From an uncultured Alphaproteobacteria bacterium (GTDB lineage Bacteria; Pseudomonadota; Alphaproteobacteria; HIMB59): a stretch of 64,000 bases of DNA. Made by a program: the position numbers and the translations under genes. The notes beneath the pieces are model-generated. The model ran no database searches, was not told the origin of the DNA, and saw nothing but the letters and a program-made list of their open reading frames with translations. The stretch covers positions 62,001-126,000 of the forward strand of contig CACKFO010000001.1 in assembly GCA_902599405.1 (NCBI GenBank). Reading direction: 5' to 3'. Of this stretch, positions 37,256-44,978 are shown one piece after another. The first letter of the stretch is position 1, and each line of letters starts with the position of its first letter.

Positions 37256-38081
37256 TCTTTTACTTTTTTTTTTTGGATTTTTATTAAATTCATCTCTTAA
37301 CGCAGGAGAATTTCATAATTGGGTTGATTTAAATAAATATTATAAAAAAAATAATTTTATTCCTGAAATTTTAACGCAAGAAAATATTGGTCATCTTCCT
37401 ATAATATCAGAATTACCTGATGATTTTTCAGAAATACAAGATGTTCCAACAAAGAAAAAACTATTTTACCTCGTAACACTTCCTTTGATTTACAATGCGA
37501 ATGTCTCAATCATGCAAGAACGAAGGATGGTAATCAATATAGAAAAAAAATTTGCTAGAAAAGAATTAAACAAAAACGAAACTAACGAAATTATTAGGTT
37601 GTCAAAAAAATATAAATTAGATTATAGCGAAATTAACACAAAACTTTTTAGAAAACTTAAACAACGTATTAATATTATCCCAGTGTCACTAGCTCTTGGA
37701 CAAGCAATTATTGAAAGTGGTTGGGGACAGTCTAGATTTGCAACTGAGGGTAATGCTCTTTATGGTCAGTGGACTACAAGTGAAGATAAAGGAATCATTC
37801 CTCAAGACAGGGATGAGGATAAAACTCACGCAGTTTTAAAATTTAAAAATTTATCAGAAAGTGTTGAAGCCTATATGTTTAATATTAATACCCATCAAGC
37901 TTATTATAATTTTCGAGTCATTAGACGAATAGATGAGCGCATAAAATATACAGACCCTATTAGTATGAAAGTAAAATATTTAGCAGCCTATGCTGAAATC
38001 GGCGATAAATACGTTGATAAATTAGAGCTGATCATTGCTTCAAATAATCTTCAAGAATTTGATCGATTTAAATTTAATTAA
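37230..38081 (+). CDS. Bax-like glucosaminidase-domain protein
   Basis: A probable periplasmic peptidoglycan hydrolase of 283 residues. A hydrophobic segment (SLLLFFFGFLLNSSLNA) serves as signal peptide or anchor. The glucosaminidase domain is clear: ALGQAIIESGWGQSRFATEGNALYG carries the catalytic Glu, followed by FKNLSESVEAYMFNINTHQAY. The start is a GTG at 37230 inside nfuA, which places the signal sequence correctly. It is convergent with the deacetylase gene, sharing the 8-bp TTAATTAA stop overlap. The cell-wall role is inferred from the domain. Confidence 0.85.
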   Translation: MKYDPLKSSLLLFFFGFLLNSSLNAGEFHNWVDLNKYYKKNNFIPEILTQENIGHLPIISELPDDFSEIQDVPTKKKLFYLVTLPLIYNANVSIMQERRMVINIEKKFARKELNKNETNEIIRLSKKYKLDYSEINTKLFRKLKQRINIIPVSLALGQAIIESGWGQSRFATEGNALYGQWTTSEDKGIIPQDRDEDKTHAVLKFKNLSESVEAYMFNINTHQAYYNFRVIRRIDERIKYTDPISMKVKYLAAYAEIGDKYVDKLELIIASNNLQEFDRFKFN

Positions 38082-39075
38082 CTAAGTACTGATAACCAAA
38101 CCAGAAAATACCATTATTAACTTTTGTGCAATTAAACCTAAGCCTACCTTTTACAGGTAAACGATTAAGTTCAACTAATAACTTATTATTAAGATTTGTA
38201 ATTGTTGGATTAAATGATCCTTGAAAATCACTAATAAAACAATTTATGTTGGAAGAGTCCTCGTTAAAATCTAAAGCATATCTACTGATAGGCTCACTTT
38301 GATAAGGGTTGCCAGGTTCAATAAGCACATTATTAAAAGGTAAAACACTTGATGCATCTTTTATTCGATTAATAGATCCGTAATTCTCATTCAAGGGGAA
38401 TCTTGGAATAAAATATTTTTGATTAATTGAAAAGGCACCTGAATGTTGTCCAAATGCTGCATCAAAATACTGAGAAACTACTTTTTGTGCTATAGTGCTA
38501 TTTTCACCAAAAGGATAAGCAAATAAATTTGGAGTAATACCTAAATTTTCAAAAATAAGATCCTGTGATTTTTCTATTTCATTCACAATTTCAATTTCAC
38601 TAAGAATAGATAAACTTGAATGAGAGTGTGTGTGATTTTGAATATCTACACCACGACTAAGTACACTTTTAAGCTGAGTCCAATTCATATAATTTTGTCC
38701 ACCAACGTTTTCTGTATTTAAAAAAAGAGTGACTGGTATCTCATACTTTTCAAAAATAGGTAATCCCACCTCAAAAAATGATAAATATGCATCATCTACA
38801 GTTATTGAAATAGTTTTTTTTTGTAATTTATCTTCAAACAAAAGATCTCTAGCAAAAATAAAATAAAACCCCTGATCCTTTAAATACTCAAGATGACTTA
38901 CTAATTGCTCTTCGCGTATATTTGTTGAGGGATACTTATTTTCACCAAATCGATGATACATTAGAATATTATTTGGAATTGTATCATTCACACTTGTTGC
39001 ATAGGATGTGCTAATTGGAAAAGTAAAATTTGACACAAAAATGATCAGTAAAGTAAAAAATTTTGAAATAGGCAT
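38074..39075 (-). CDS. Exported polysaccharide deacetylase (NodB homology domain)
   Basis: A secreted carbohydrate esterase 4 type protein, 333 residues from the ATG at 39075 (MPISKFFTLLII), which opens a signal peptide ending near SYA. The upstream ATG at 39129 would put extra charged residues before it. The NodB metal motifs are TVDDAY and the histidines in NHTHSHSSL; NILMYHRFG precedes them as in the YadE/PgaB-like group. The last 120 residues are a non-catalytic C-terminal domain. Substrate could be peptidoglycan or a surface glycan. It is divergent from the tsaB-like gene with overlapping 5-prime ends. Confidence 0.82.
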   Translation of the reverse strand: MPISKFFTLLIIFVSNFTFPISTSYATSVNDTIPNNILMYHRFGENKYPSTNIREEQLVSHLEYLKDQGFYFIFARDLLFEDKLQKKTISITVDDAYLSFFEVGLPIFEKYEIPVTLFLNTENVGGQNYMNWTQLKSVLSRGVDIQNHTHSHSSLSILSEIEIVNEIEKSQDLIFENLGITPNLFAYPFGENSTIAQKVVSQYFDAAFGQHSGAFSINQKYFIPRFPLNENYGSINRIKDASSVLPFNNVLIEPGNPYQSEPISRYALDFNEDSSNINCFISDFQGSFNPTITNLNNKLLVELNRLPVKGRLRFNCTKVNNGIFWFGYQYLVN

Positions 39076-39694
39076 CGATAGCTCTTTATCATACTGTTCA
39101 ATTACTTTATTTAAAAATGAAAAAATCATTTGGGATAAAACTGTAAAAAGTGAGTATGGACATGAAAAAATATTATCCGAATTACTTCAAAACTTAGTAA
39201 CTAAAACAAAAATAAAGGCTGATCATATCAAAAAATTGCATCTAAATTATGGACCAGCACGCTTCACAGCAATAAGAAATTGTCACTCACTTATGAAAGG
39301 CTTTTTTATAGATCATAGAGTAGAAATTGTGGGTTATTCTATCTTTGAGCATTTCTTTTTAGGTATTAACAAAAAACTTACTAAAGATGTCTTGTGTGTG
39401 ATTGACACAAATAGAAAAGATTTAGCTATTCAAAAGATTGATATATCAGGCAAGTTAATTGGAAAGACAAAAACTTTAAAAATTGACTCAAACCTTGTGG
39501 ATATATTGAGTCAAAACTATTTTTTAATAGGAAACGGATTAGAAAAACTAAAAAAAATTTCTGAATTTGCCTTTATTAAAAATAAAATTATTTCGCCAAC
39601 AAAATTGAAATCAAATTATTTTATTAAAAAGCATTATAAGAAAAAATCTAATTATAAATTCCCAAAAATAATTTATCCCTACTCTCCGATTTAA
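39041..39694 (+). CDS. TsaB-like protein (t6A biosynthesis)
   Basis: A 217-residue ASKHA-fold protein in the TsaB/YeaZ group, which scaffolds TsaD in tRNA threonylcarbamoyladenosine synthesis. The N terminus has FEIGIDSSLSYCSI, and the family motif appears as GPARFTAIRNCHSLMKGF, diverged from the usual GPGSFTGLR. The ATG at 39041 is preferred; it overlaps the deacetylase 5-prime end by about 35 bp on the other strand. TsaB proteins are fast-evolving, so the weak motif is acceptable. No tsaD is nearby. Confidence 0.72.
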   Translation: MISKVKNFEIGIDSSLSYCSITLFKNEKIIWDKTVKSEYGHEKILSELLQNLVTKTKIKADHIKKLHLNYGPARFTAIRNCHSLMKGFFIDHRVEIVGYSIFEHFFLGINKKLTKDVLCVIDTNRKDLAIQKIDISGKLIGKTKTLKIDSNLVDILSQNYFLIGNGLEKLKKISEFAFIKNKIISPTKLKSNYFIKKHYKKKSNYKFPKIIYPYSPI

Positions 39695-39697
39695 AAA

Positions 39698-40162
39698 TTA
39701 AAAATTTAAAAAAGAATATTTTTTTTCCATATACTTTTGATGATAATCCTCTGCGGGACAGTAATTCTTAACGGGTTCTATAATCGTAGTAATTTTTTGA
39801 TTAAATTGGCTTTCGTTCAATTTGTCTGTGATCTGCTTTGCTATTTCACATTGAGTTTCATCATAATAGCCTATCAATGATCGGTATTGAGATCCTCGAT
39901 CTGGGCCTTGTTGATTTAAAGTTGTTGGATCATGAATTTGATAAAAAAACTCCACAAGGTTAGTGTATGAAATAAGATTTTCATCAAATTTTAAGAAAAC
40001 GACTTCAGCATGATTTGTATTACCTTTGCAAACTTCTTCGTAAGAAGTTTTATCAGTTAAGCCTTGAGAGTAGCCTACTTGGGTTTCAATCACACCTTTG
40101 ATCTCAGAAAATTTTTTTTCAGGCCCCCAAAAACATCCTGCACCAAATAATGCTTTAGACAT
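39698..40162 (-). CDS. msrA: Peptide-methionine (S)-S-oxide reductase MsrA
   Basis: Repairs methionine-S-sulfoxide in proteins. The catalytic cysteine is in FGAGCFWGPE (Cys10), and the core HDPTTLNQQGPDRGSQYRSLI is fully family-typical. A late cysteine in PVKNYCPAEDYHQKY can act as resolving residue. At 154 residues it is a short MsrA without the usual C-terminal tail. It overlaps the DUF2805 gene by 8 bp. Confidence 0.94.
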   Translation of the reverse strand: MSKALFGAGCFWGPEKKFSEIKGVIETQVGYSQGLTDKTSYEEVCKGNTNHAEVVFLKFDENLISYTNLVEFFYQIHDPTTLNQQGPDRGSQYRSLIGYYDETQCEIAKQITDKLNESQFNQKITTIIEPVKNYCPAEDYHQKYMEKKYSFLNF

Positions 40163-40373
40163 AATCTTTTCCTTTTAGTTGTGTCTTTTGGGCACTTCTT
40201 TGGTGAATTCTCTTTCTCCAAATTTCATAGCTTTTTTGTTTAATATTTTTTTTCATAATTTTTTTAACATCACCCTCATCAATTTCATAAATTTTTTTGA
40301 TATGACTAAAATCTGTTTGATCGTCCCAAGCCATTTGAATTATTTCACTAATCTGAGATTGATTAAATTTCAT
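40155..40373 (-). CDS. DUF2805 family protein (TIGR03643)
   Basis: A small soluble 72-residue protein of unknown function. It reads ISEIIQMAWDDQTDFSHIKKIYEIDEGDVKKIMKKN-like in short blocks, matching the TIGR03643/DUF2805 pattern of a helix-turn-helix-like N part and an IWRKR C part. It lies between the SMP-30 gene (2 bp) and msrA (overlap 8 bp), so the three are likely one transcript. The basic tail could bind nucleic acid, which is only inference. Confidence 0.75.
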   Translation of the reverse strand: MKFNQSQISEIIQMAWDDQTDFSHIKKIYEIDEGDVKKIMKKNIKQKSYEIWRKRIHQRSAQKTQLKGKDYV

Positions 40374-40375
40374 AC

Positions 40376-41287
40376 TTAATGATACAAATCGGGGATATTT
40401 TCAGATCTATAACAATTTGAAGCATAGCCTTGTTCTTGGGTAACAAACTTAAACAGTTTTCCTGCATGCGGTTGTCTTTCTGCTTCAATGTCGTTGAGAC
40501 CAACAGATGCAGTTGTAATAAAAAGCTCATTGAGATATTTCCCACCAAAAGTGCAACTTGTTACTTTTGAAACAGGAAGTTGTAAAATTAATTTAAGTGA
40601 ACCTTTTTTATCAAAACAACAAACCTTGCCACTTCCCCACATTGCTACCCATAAGTTACCATTTTTATCAACTGTCATTCCATCTGGGTTTCCATCGATT
40701 TTGTTCATGGAAAGAAAAACTTTTTTATTTATTCCATTGCCTGACAAATTATTGATAGAAAAAATATAAATAATTCTTTTTATAGAGTCAGTTACATAAC
40801 CTACATTTCTCTCGTAGTCAAAAACTGGTCCATTTGAAATAATATAAGAGTTATCTGAGTATATTGGTTTTAAATTAGAGTCATGACATATAACTTTTCC
40901 AGTCTGAGACTTTTGTTGAATATCCATTGTTGATATCCAAATTTGTCCATTTAAATCTATGTCTGCATCATTAATCCTGTTATTTGGACTATCAAAATTG
41001 ATCTTTGTTAGAAGCTGTTTTTTAGATAATGAGGGATGAATTGAATAAAGAGAGTCGTATGAACTCATGATATAATTTTTATTATCTTGTAAAAGAATAT
41101 TGGTGACACCGTCTTGTACTGAATATTGACGTTCTTCGTTATTATCTTGATCAGTTTCAATTATTTTATTTTCATAAATATCCACCCATAACAGCTTATC
41201 GTGCCTCCAATCCCAAATTGGTCTTTGACCTAGAACACTTTTATATGATTGATGGCAAACAGACGGTTGCTCATATTTAATTCTCAC
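40376..41287 (-). CDS. SMP-30/gluconolactonase family protein
   Basis: A six-bladed propeller lactonase-like enzyme, 303 residues, without a signal peptide. Typical blocks are LGQRPIWDWRHDKLLWVDI near 20, NRINDADIDLNGQIWISTMD near 105, and NPDGMTVDKNGNLWVAMWG near 200, which supply the divalent metal ligands Glu/Asn/Asp. It probably hydrolyses a sugar lactone; the substrate is unknown. The first blade has Asp-Trp where many members have a Glu ligand (GPxW), so activity should not be taken for granted. Confidence 0.82.
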   Translation of the reverse strand: MRIKYEQPSVCHQSYKSVLGQRPIWDWRHDKLLWVDIYENKIIETDQDNNEERQYSVQDGVTNILLQDNKNYIMSSYDSLYSIHPSLSKKQLLTKINFDSPNNRINDADIDLNGQIWISTMDIQQKSQTGKVICHDSNLKPIYSDNSYIISNGPVFDYERNVGYVTDSIKRIIYIFSINNLSGNGINKKVFLSMNKIDGNPDGMTVDKNGNLWVAMWGSGKVCCFDKKGSLKLILQLPVSKVTSCTFGGKYLNELFITTASVGLNDIEAERQPHAGKLFKFVTQEQGYASNCYRSENIPDLYH

Positions 41288-41413
41288 AAAGATGATTATA
41301 AACTAAATATTTAGATGAAAAAAGTATGTTGGAGATTTGTTTTGATTGTCTTATCGTGTTTTTAATATAGAAATTGCATGAGCTATTTGTGTTCTTATTG
41401 ATTTAAGAGTTTG
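41288..41413. other. Intergenic gap without recognisable gene
   Basis: About 126 bp between the SMP-30 gene start and the lipoprotein gene. It must hold the divergent promoters. A 16-codon frame at 41315-41365 (MKKVCWRFVLIVLSCF) resembles a bare signal sequence, but ends at once. No RNA gene or repeat is seen. Confidence 0.6.
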
Positions 41414-41830
41414 ATGAATTTAGTTAAATTATCTAAATATTTTATTTTTATTTCTTTTCTGATTATAGCAACAAGCTGTGAAACAACTGATGTAGAAGAG
41501 AAAGTAATAAAACCAGAGCCTGTACCTAAAATTATATATACCCCTGAAGTAGAGGAAACTGTTGAGGAAAGTGATGAAATTGTTGAGCATTTCAAAGGTG
41601 TAGAACTATTTTTAAATAAATCGCTAAATGATTTAATTTTAAAATATGGAAAAGTTGATTTTTCAAAAATTGAGAGTGTTTATGAATTCCACAGATATAA
41701 CACTGATAATTGTAGAATCTTTATACAAAATAGATCTGTAGATAAAACAATAATAAACATTACGATTTACAACTATAAAAAGAATTTGTTTATCGAAACA
41801 TACTCAAAAGATTTGTGTACTGATATTTAA
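41414..41830 (+). CDS. Small putative lipoprotein, unknown function
   Basis: A 138-residue protein starting at the ATG at 41414. The N-terminal hydrophobic stretch FIFISFLIIATSCE ends in a lipobox-like ATSC, so it is predicted to be lipidated and membrane-bound. An acidic and proline-containing linker follows (VIKPEPVPKIIYTPEVEETVEES), then a small alpha/beta domain with SLNDLILKYGKVDFSK and DNCRIFIQNRS. This type of short lipoprotein is frequent in alphaproteobacteria; no function is known to me. A second small exported protein follows 41 bp downstream. Confidence 0.7.
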   Translation: MNLVKLSKYFIFISFLIIATSCETTDVEEKVIKPEPVPKIIYTPEVEETVEESDEIVEHFKGVELFLNKSLNDLILKYGKVDFSKIESVYEFHRYNTDNCRIFIQNRSVDKTIINITIYNYKKNLFIETYSKDLCTDI

Positions 41831-41871
41831 AATAGATAATTGTTTAATAACAAATAATATAATTCTTAATT

Positions 41872-42270
41872 ATGAAATTTAAGTATGGGATATTTATTTT
41901 ATTTTTCTCAATAAATTGTTTTGCTCATCATCCAGGAAATCAGATAGATGCTGATAAGCCTTACCCTTCAATTAATTTAACAGTCATCAAAGATAAAATT
42001 GATGGTTACAATATTTTTATAGATTTAAAAAATTTTAATCTAAACCCTTCAGAAATTGGAGGTGAAAATATTTCAAACTCTGGATATTTACAGCTTTTTA
42101 TAAATGATATAAGAATCACAAGAATTTATTCTGACTGGGTACACGTACCTCAACGTTTTTTTAATCTGAAAGAAAACTTTATCAAAATTACAATTCATTC
42201 CTATCTCCATGATCAGTTTACTATTAAGGGGAAACCAATAGAACACATAGTAAAAGTTATCGATAATTAA
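41872..42270 (+). CDS. Small exported protein, unknown function
   Basis: A 132-residue protein with a signal peptide (FGIFILFFSINCFA-like, cleavage before HHPG). The mature part is a beta-rich domain with paired histidines at its N terminus and SDWVHVPQRFFNLKENFIKITIHSYLHDQF later, an Ig-like or copper-chaperone-like appearance. The HHPG start could bind metal, which is speculation. It follows the lipoprotein gene on the same strand and is convergent with the NTF2-like gene. Confidence 0.65.
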   Translation: MKFKYGIFILFFSINCFAHHPGNQIDADKPYPSINLTVIKDKIDGYNIFIDLKNFNLNPSEIGGENISNSGYLQLFINDIRITRIYSDWVHVPQRFFNLKENFIKITIHSYLHDQFTIKGKPIEHIVKVIDN

Positions 42271-42352
42271 ATTTAATTTAAAGAATTTAAAAAAACTTAC
42301 TCTATGTACAAAAGTTAAATGAATTTCGGATTTTCTAAAAATAAATAGTTAC

Positions 42353-42826
42353 TCAAGCTTTATAAGGAAGTGAAGAGTGATGCAAAACTATTTTTAATAT
42401 ATCGTTTTCAGTTTTTTTATATCCCCAGCTCTTATCAACTTTGACAGAGGTTCCTTCTTTGTTTATCAAAGTTACCCAACCCATCCACATTGCTACATTT
42501 TGATCAATAAACACGGATGATGTTTCTGATTTGACTTCGAGCCAATCTTTAATTCCAAAACCACTGTCTGTTGGGTACTTTGGATTATTTCCAACAAAGT
42601 ATGAAAGTGCTCCCTCTTTGTCTAATCGAAATGTTTGATTACCACCACTAAGAGTTGGTTTAAATAATACTGATCCTAACTCAAAACCGTAAAGATTATC
42701 TAACATTTCGTTTGCAACTAAAGTAGCTTGATCAATACCTTTTTTTTCATAAGCCTGTGAAATTGCAATCATGCTCTCTCCCCAAGCAGTACGAGCATTC
42801 GTTAAATCATTTTCATTTATTGTCAT
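42353..42826 (-). CDS. NTF2/SnoaL-like protein
   Basis: A 157-residue cytosolic protein. The pattern of an N-terminal helical part (ARTAWGESMIAISQAYEKKG) and a curved sheet ending in NVAMWMGWVTLINKEGTSVKVDKSWGYKKTENDILKIVLHHSSLPY fits the NTF2-like/SnoaL fold used for ligand binding or small-molecule catalysis. Similar marine proteins are sometimes mislabelled phosphoribosyl-AMP cyclohydrolase; the cyclohydrolase cysteines are absent. It is 37 bp from the prenyl synthase gene and on the same strand. Confidence 0.6.
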   Translation of the reverse strand: MTINENDLTNARTAWGESMIAISQAYEKKGIDQATLVANEMLDNLYGFELGSVLFKPTLSGGNQTFRLDKEGALSYFVGNNPKYPTDSGFGIKDWLEVKSETSSVFIDQNVAMWMGWVTLINKEGTSVKVDKSWGYKKTENDILKIVLHHSSLPYKA

Positions 42827-42863
42827 TGGCTATGTGTTATTTTAAATTTATAAAAATGATTAT

Positions 42864-43763
42864 TCATTTAATACGATTAACGATAAAATTAACAAGACTC
42901 GACATATATAGCAAGGGTTCCCTCTTTTTATTAAAGAAATTTTGCATTGCTTTGTAATTTCTATTTTGAATCAGTTTTAAATACTTAATACATTCAGTAC
43001 GATTAAGCTTATATGCAATATTTGCTTTTTGTGAGTCTTTTTTAATTTTCTTTCCAACTTTTTTCTCATTGCCCCATCTATCAAGCATATCATCAGTAAC
43101 TTGAAAAATTTTTCCAATTGTATCTCCAATTTTTTTTAGCTCTCTTTTTTTATTTAAATTTAATTTTTTTACAGTTAAAAGAAGATTGAAACATAAACTG
43201 AATAATGCACCTGTTTTTAAAAGATGCATTGTCTCTATATCCTTTATTATTGAATTTTTTTTCATGTAAATATCCATGGATTGTCCAGCAATCAAACCCT
43301 CCAAACCGTTAGCTTTTGAAAGCATCTGTATTGATTTGATTTTCTGGTTATCAGAGAGATTTTTTGACTCAGCTAGCGTTTTTACTGATAAGACTTGAAA
43401 CATATCTCCAGCTAAGACAGCAGTTGCCTCATCAAATTTTTTATGCACAGTTAATTTACCCCTTCTATAGTCATCGTTATCCATAGACGGTAAATCATCG
43501 TGGATTAGTGAGTGCAGGTGAACACATTCTATCGAAAGGGCAAAGTCATCTAATATTTTCGGCTTAATATCTAGATATAAACCCATTCGACAAAGCAAGA
43601 ACGGTCTAATCCTCTTGCCACCAGTTTTGGCAAAATAAATCATTGCCTTCTTAATTCGTTTATCGGGTGACTTTAATTCTTGTATGTGTCTAATAAGCTT
43701 TTTATCAAAATTCAGAGAAAATGATTTAATTTGCTTTTTCTCAAAGTTTTCACTTATTTTCAT
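42864..43763 (-). CDS. crtE: Polyprenyl diphosphate synthase (GGPP/FPP synthase, CrtE/IspA-like)
   Basis: A class I isoprenyl diphosphate synthase of 299 residues. The two aspartate-rich motifs are HDDLPSMDNDDYRRG near residue 92 and QVTDDMLDRWG near 215, and the allyl-binding GGKRIRPFLL lies near 49. It lies on the opposite strand just upstream of the proteorhodopsin/carotenoid genes, so it probably supplies geranylgeranyl diphosphate to CrtB. It may also serve as the housekeeping farnesyl synthase. Product length cannot be fixed from sequence by eye. Confidence 0.85.
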   Translation of the reverse strand: MKISENFEKKQIKSFSLNFDKKLIRHIQELKSPDKRIKKAMIYFAKTGGKRIRPFLLCRMGLYLDIKPKILDDFALSIECVHLHSLIHDDLPSMDNDDYRRGKLTVHKKFDEATAVLAGDMFQVLSVKTLAESKNLSDNQKIKSIQMLSKANGLEGLIAGQSMDIYMKKNSIIKDIETMHLLKTGALFSLCFNLLLTVKKLNLNKKRELKKIGDTIGKIFQVTDDMLDRWGNEKKVGKKIKKDSQKANIAYKLNRTECIKYLKLIQNRNYKAMQNFFNKKREPLLYMSSLVNFIVNRIK

Positions 43764-43767
43764 TTAA

Positions 43768-43977
43768 TTACAAGTTATCCAAGTAATGAGAGGTGTGATT
43801 ATCGAAAATGAATATAATTACACCTATAAATACAAGGTAAACAAAGAAATTAATGATTTTCTTAGTTTTTTTGTTATTTATGTAGCTTTTATTGAATTTC
43901 AGTATTATCCATAGCAATAGTGTGGATAAAAAGAATAAAAACCCATTAAACAGTACACTATCTTGAAAAATAGCCAT
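43768..43977 (-). CDS. Small two-helix membrane protein
   Basis: A frame of 69 residues from the ATG at 43977 (73 from 43989). It has two hydrophobic segments, VLFNGFLFFLSTLLLWIIL and FFVYLVFIGVIIFIF, separated by the basic loop KSYINNKKTKK. It lies 4 bp upstream of the prenyl synthase and is probably co-transcribed with it. No family is recognised. Position next to the rhodopsin cassette is the only hint at a role. Confidence 0.5.
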   Translation of the reverse strand: MAIFQDSVLFNGFLFFLSTLLLWIILKFNKSYINNKKTKKIINFFVYLVFIGVIIFIFDNHTSHYLDNL

Positions 43978-44022
43978 TTTTTTACCCACTATACTCCCAA
44001 AATATATTAATAAAAGTCATAT

Positions 44023-44128
44023 TAGGTATTTTTTTTTTGCAATTTATACCTATAATCCCCTGAAATTAACAAATCCTTACATTTAGGATTCTGTTATAAG
44101 TTTTAGAACTTAAGAAAAGGAGTACTCA
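44023..44128 (+). promoter_or_regulatory. Proteorhodopsin promoter region with two inverted repeats
   Basis: A TATAAT at 44051-44056 is the best -10 candidate. TAGGTAT (44023-44029) and ATACCTA (44046-44052) form a 7-bp inverted repeat that overlaps it. A second repeat AATCCT/AGGATT lies at 44072-44090 in the leader. The ribosome binding site AAAAGGAG precedes the ATG at 44129. These repeats are candidate operator or RNA-structure sites; whether expression responds to light is not visible. Confidence 0.45.
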
Positions 44129-44896
44129 ATGATTAAGTTTTTAAAATCTATGGCTATCCCAACAGCTGCTCTAGTAGCACTGCCAGGAATAGCTTCTGCA
44201 AGCGTTGGCTTAGCGCCAGACGACTTTGTTGGGATATCTTTTTGGGTTATCTCAATGTGTATGGTTGCCGCTACTGCATTCTTTTTCCTAGAAACTAACA
44301 ACGTATCAGGTAAGTGGAAGACATCTCTTGCACTTGGTGGTCTTGTTTGTCTAGTTGCCGCAGTACACTACTTCTATATGAGAGAAGTATGGGTAACAAC
44401 AGGTGATACACCTACTGTTTATAGATATGTTGACTGGTTAATCACTGTTCCATTACAGATGATTGAATTCTACATTATCCTTGCTGCAGTTGCTGCAGTG
44501 TCAGCTGGTATTTTCTGGAGACTGTTAATCGGTACTTTAGTGATGCTTGTTGCTGGTTATGCTGGTGAAGCTGGTTTCATCAACGCATGGGCAGGATTCA
44601 TTGTAGGTCTAGCTGGTTGGGCATACATTTTATATGAAATTTTTGCTGGTGAAGCTGGTAAAGCTGCTGCTGACAAATGTCCTGCAGCTGTTCAAACAGC
44701 TTTCAACACAATGAGATGGATCGTTACAGTTGGTTGGGCAATTTATCCATTAGGATATTTCTTCGGTTACTTAACTGGAGGAGCTGATGCTGTAACTCTA
44801 AACGTTATCTATAACGTTGCTGACGTTGTGAATAAGATTGCTTTTGTCGCAGTTATTTGGGCTGCTGCTGTAGCATCTTCAGGCAAAAAAGCTTAA
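44129..44896 (+). CDS. Proteorhodopsin, blue-absorbing proton pump type
   Basis: A seven-helix retinal protein of 255 residues with a signal sequence (about 1-24). Proton-pump residues are Asp102 (acceptor), Thr106 and Glu113 (donor) in DWLITVPLQMIEF, the D-T-E set. His80 corresponds to the counterion partner His75 of green proteorhodopsin. Lys236 in NVADVVNKIAF forms the Schiff base. Gln110 is at the spectral tuning site (105 in the reference), which predicts blue light absorption as in open-ocean and deeper-water variants. It carries a strong ribosome binding site, a better codon mix than its neighbours and its own terminator, pointing to high expression. Confidence 0.97.
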   Translation: MIKFLKSMAIPTAALVALPGIASASVGLAPDDFVGISFWVISMCMVAATAFFFLETNNVSGKWKTSLALGGLVCLVAAVHYFYMREVWVTTGDTPTVYRYVDWLITVPLQMIEFYIILAAVAAVSAGIFWRLLIGTLVMLVAGYAGEAGFINAWAGFIVGLAGWAYILYEIFAGEAGKAAADKCPAAVQTAFNTMRWIVTVGWAIYPLGYFFGYLTGGADAVTLNVIYNVADVVNKIAFVAVIWAAAVASSGKKA

Positions 44897-44919
44897 TAAA
44901 GCTTTATAACCTATTTAAA

Positions 44920-44951
44920 CCAGGCAAGGCTAACTTGCCTGGTTTTTTTTT
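44920..44951 (+). terminator. Intrinsic terminator after proteorhodopsin
   Basis: CCAGGCAAG, loop GCTAA, CTTGCCTGG and a run of nine Ts. It separates the rhodopsin transcript from crtI, so crtIBY-blh are made by read-through or from a weak promoter in the next 28 bp. This would give much more opsin than carotenoid enzyme. Confidence 0.9.
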
Positions 44952-44978
44952 GTCTAAATTTCATATACTTTAACTATC

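Noticed and set aside
41315-41365. 16-codon frame MKKVCWRFVLIVLSCF as a lipoprotein remnant
   Set aside because: It stops immediately after a signal-like stretch and no homologous continuation is seen in other frames.
44957-44975. CTTTAAC string before crtI resembling half of the Pho-box candidate
   Set aside because: Only the right half matches, spacing of the left half is off by one, and it lies within a few bases of the crtI start, leaving no room for a promoter.
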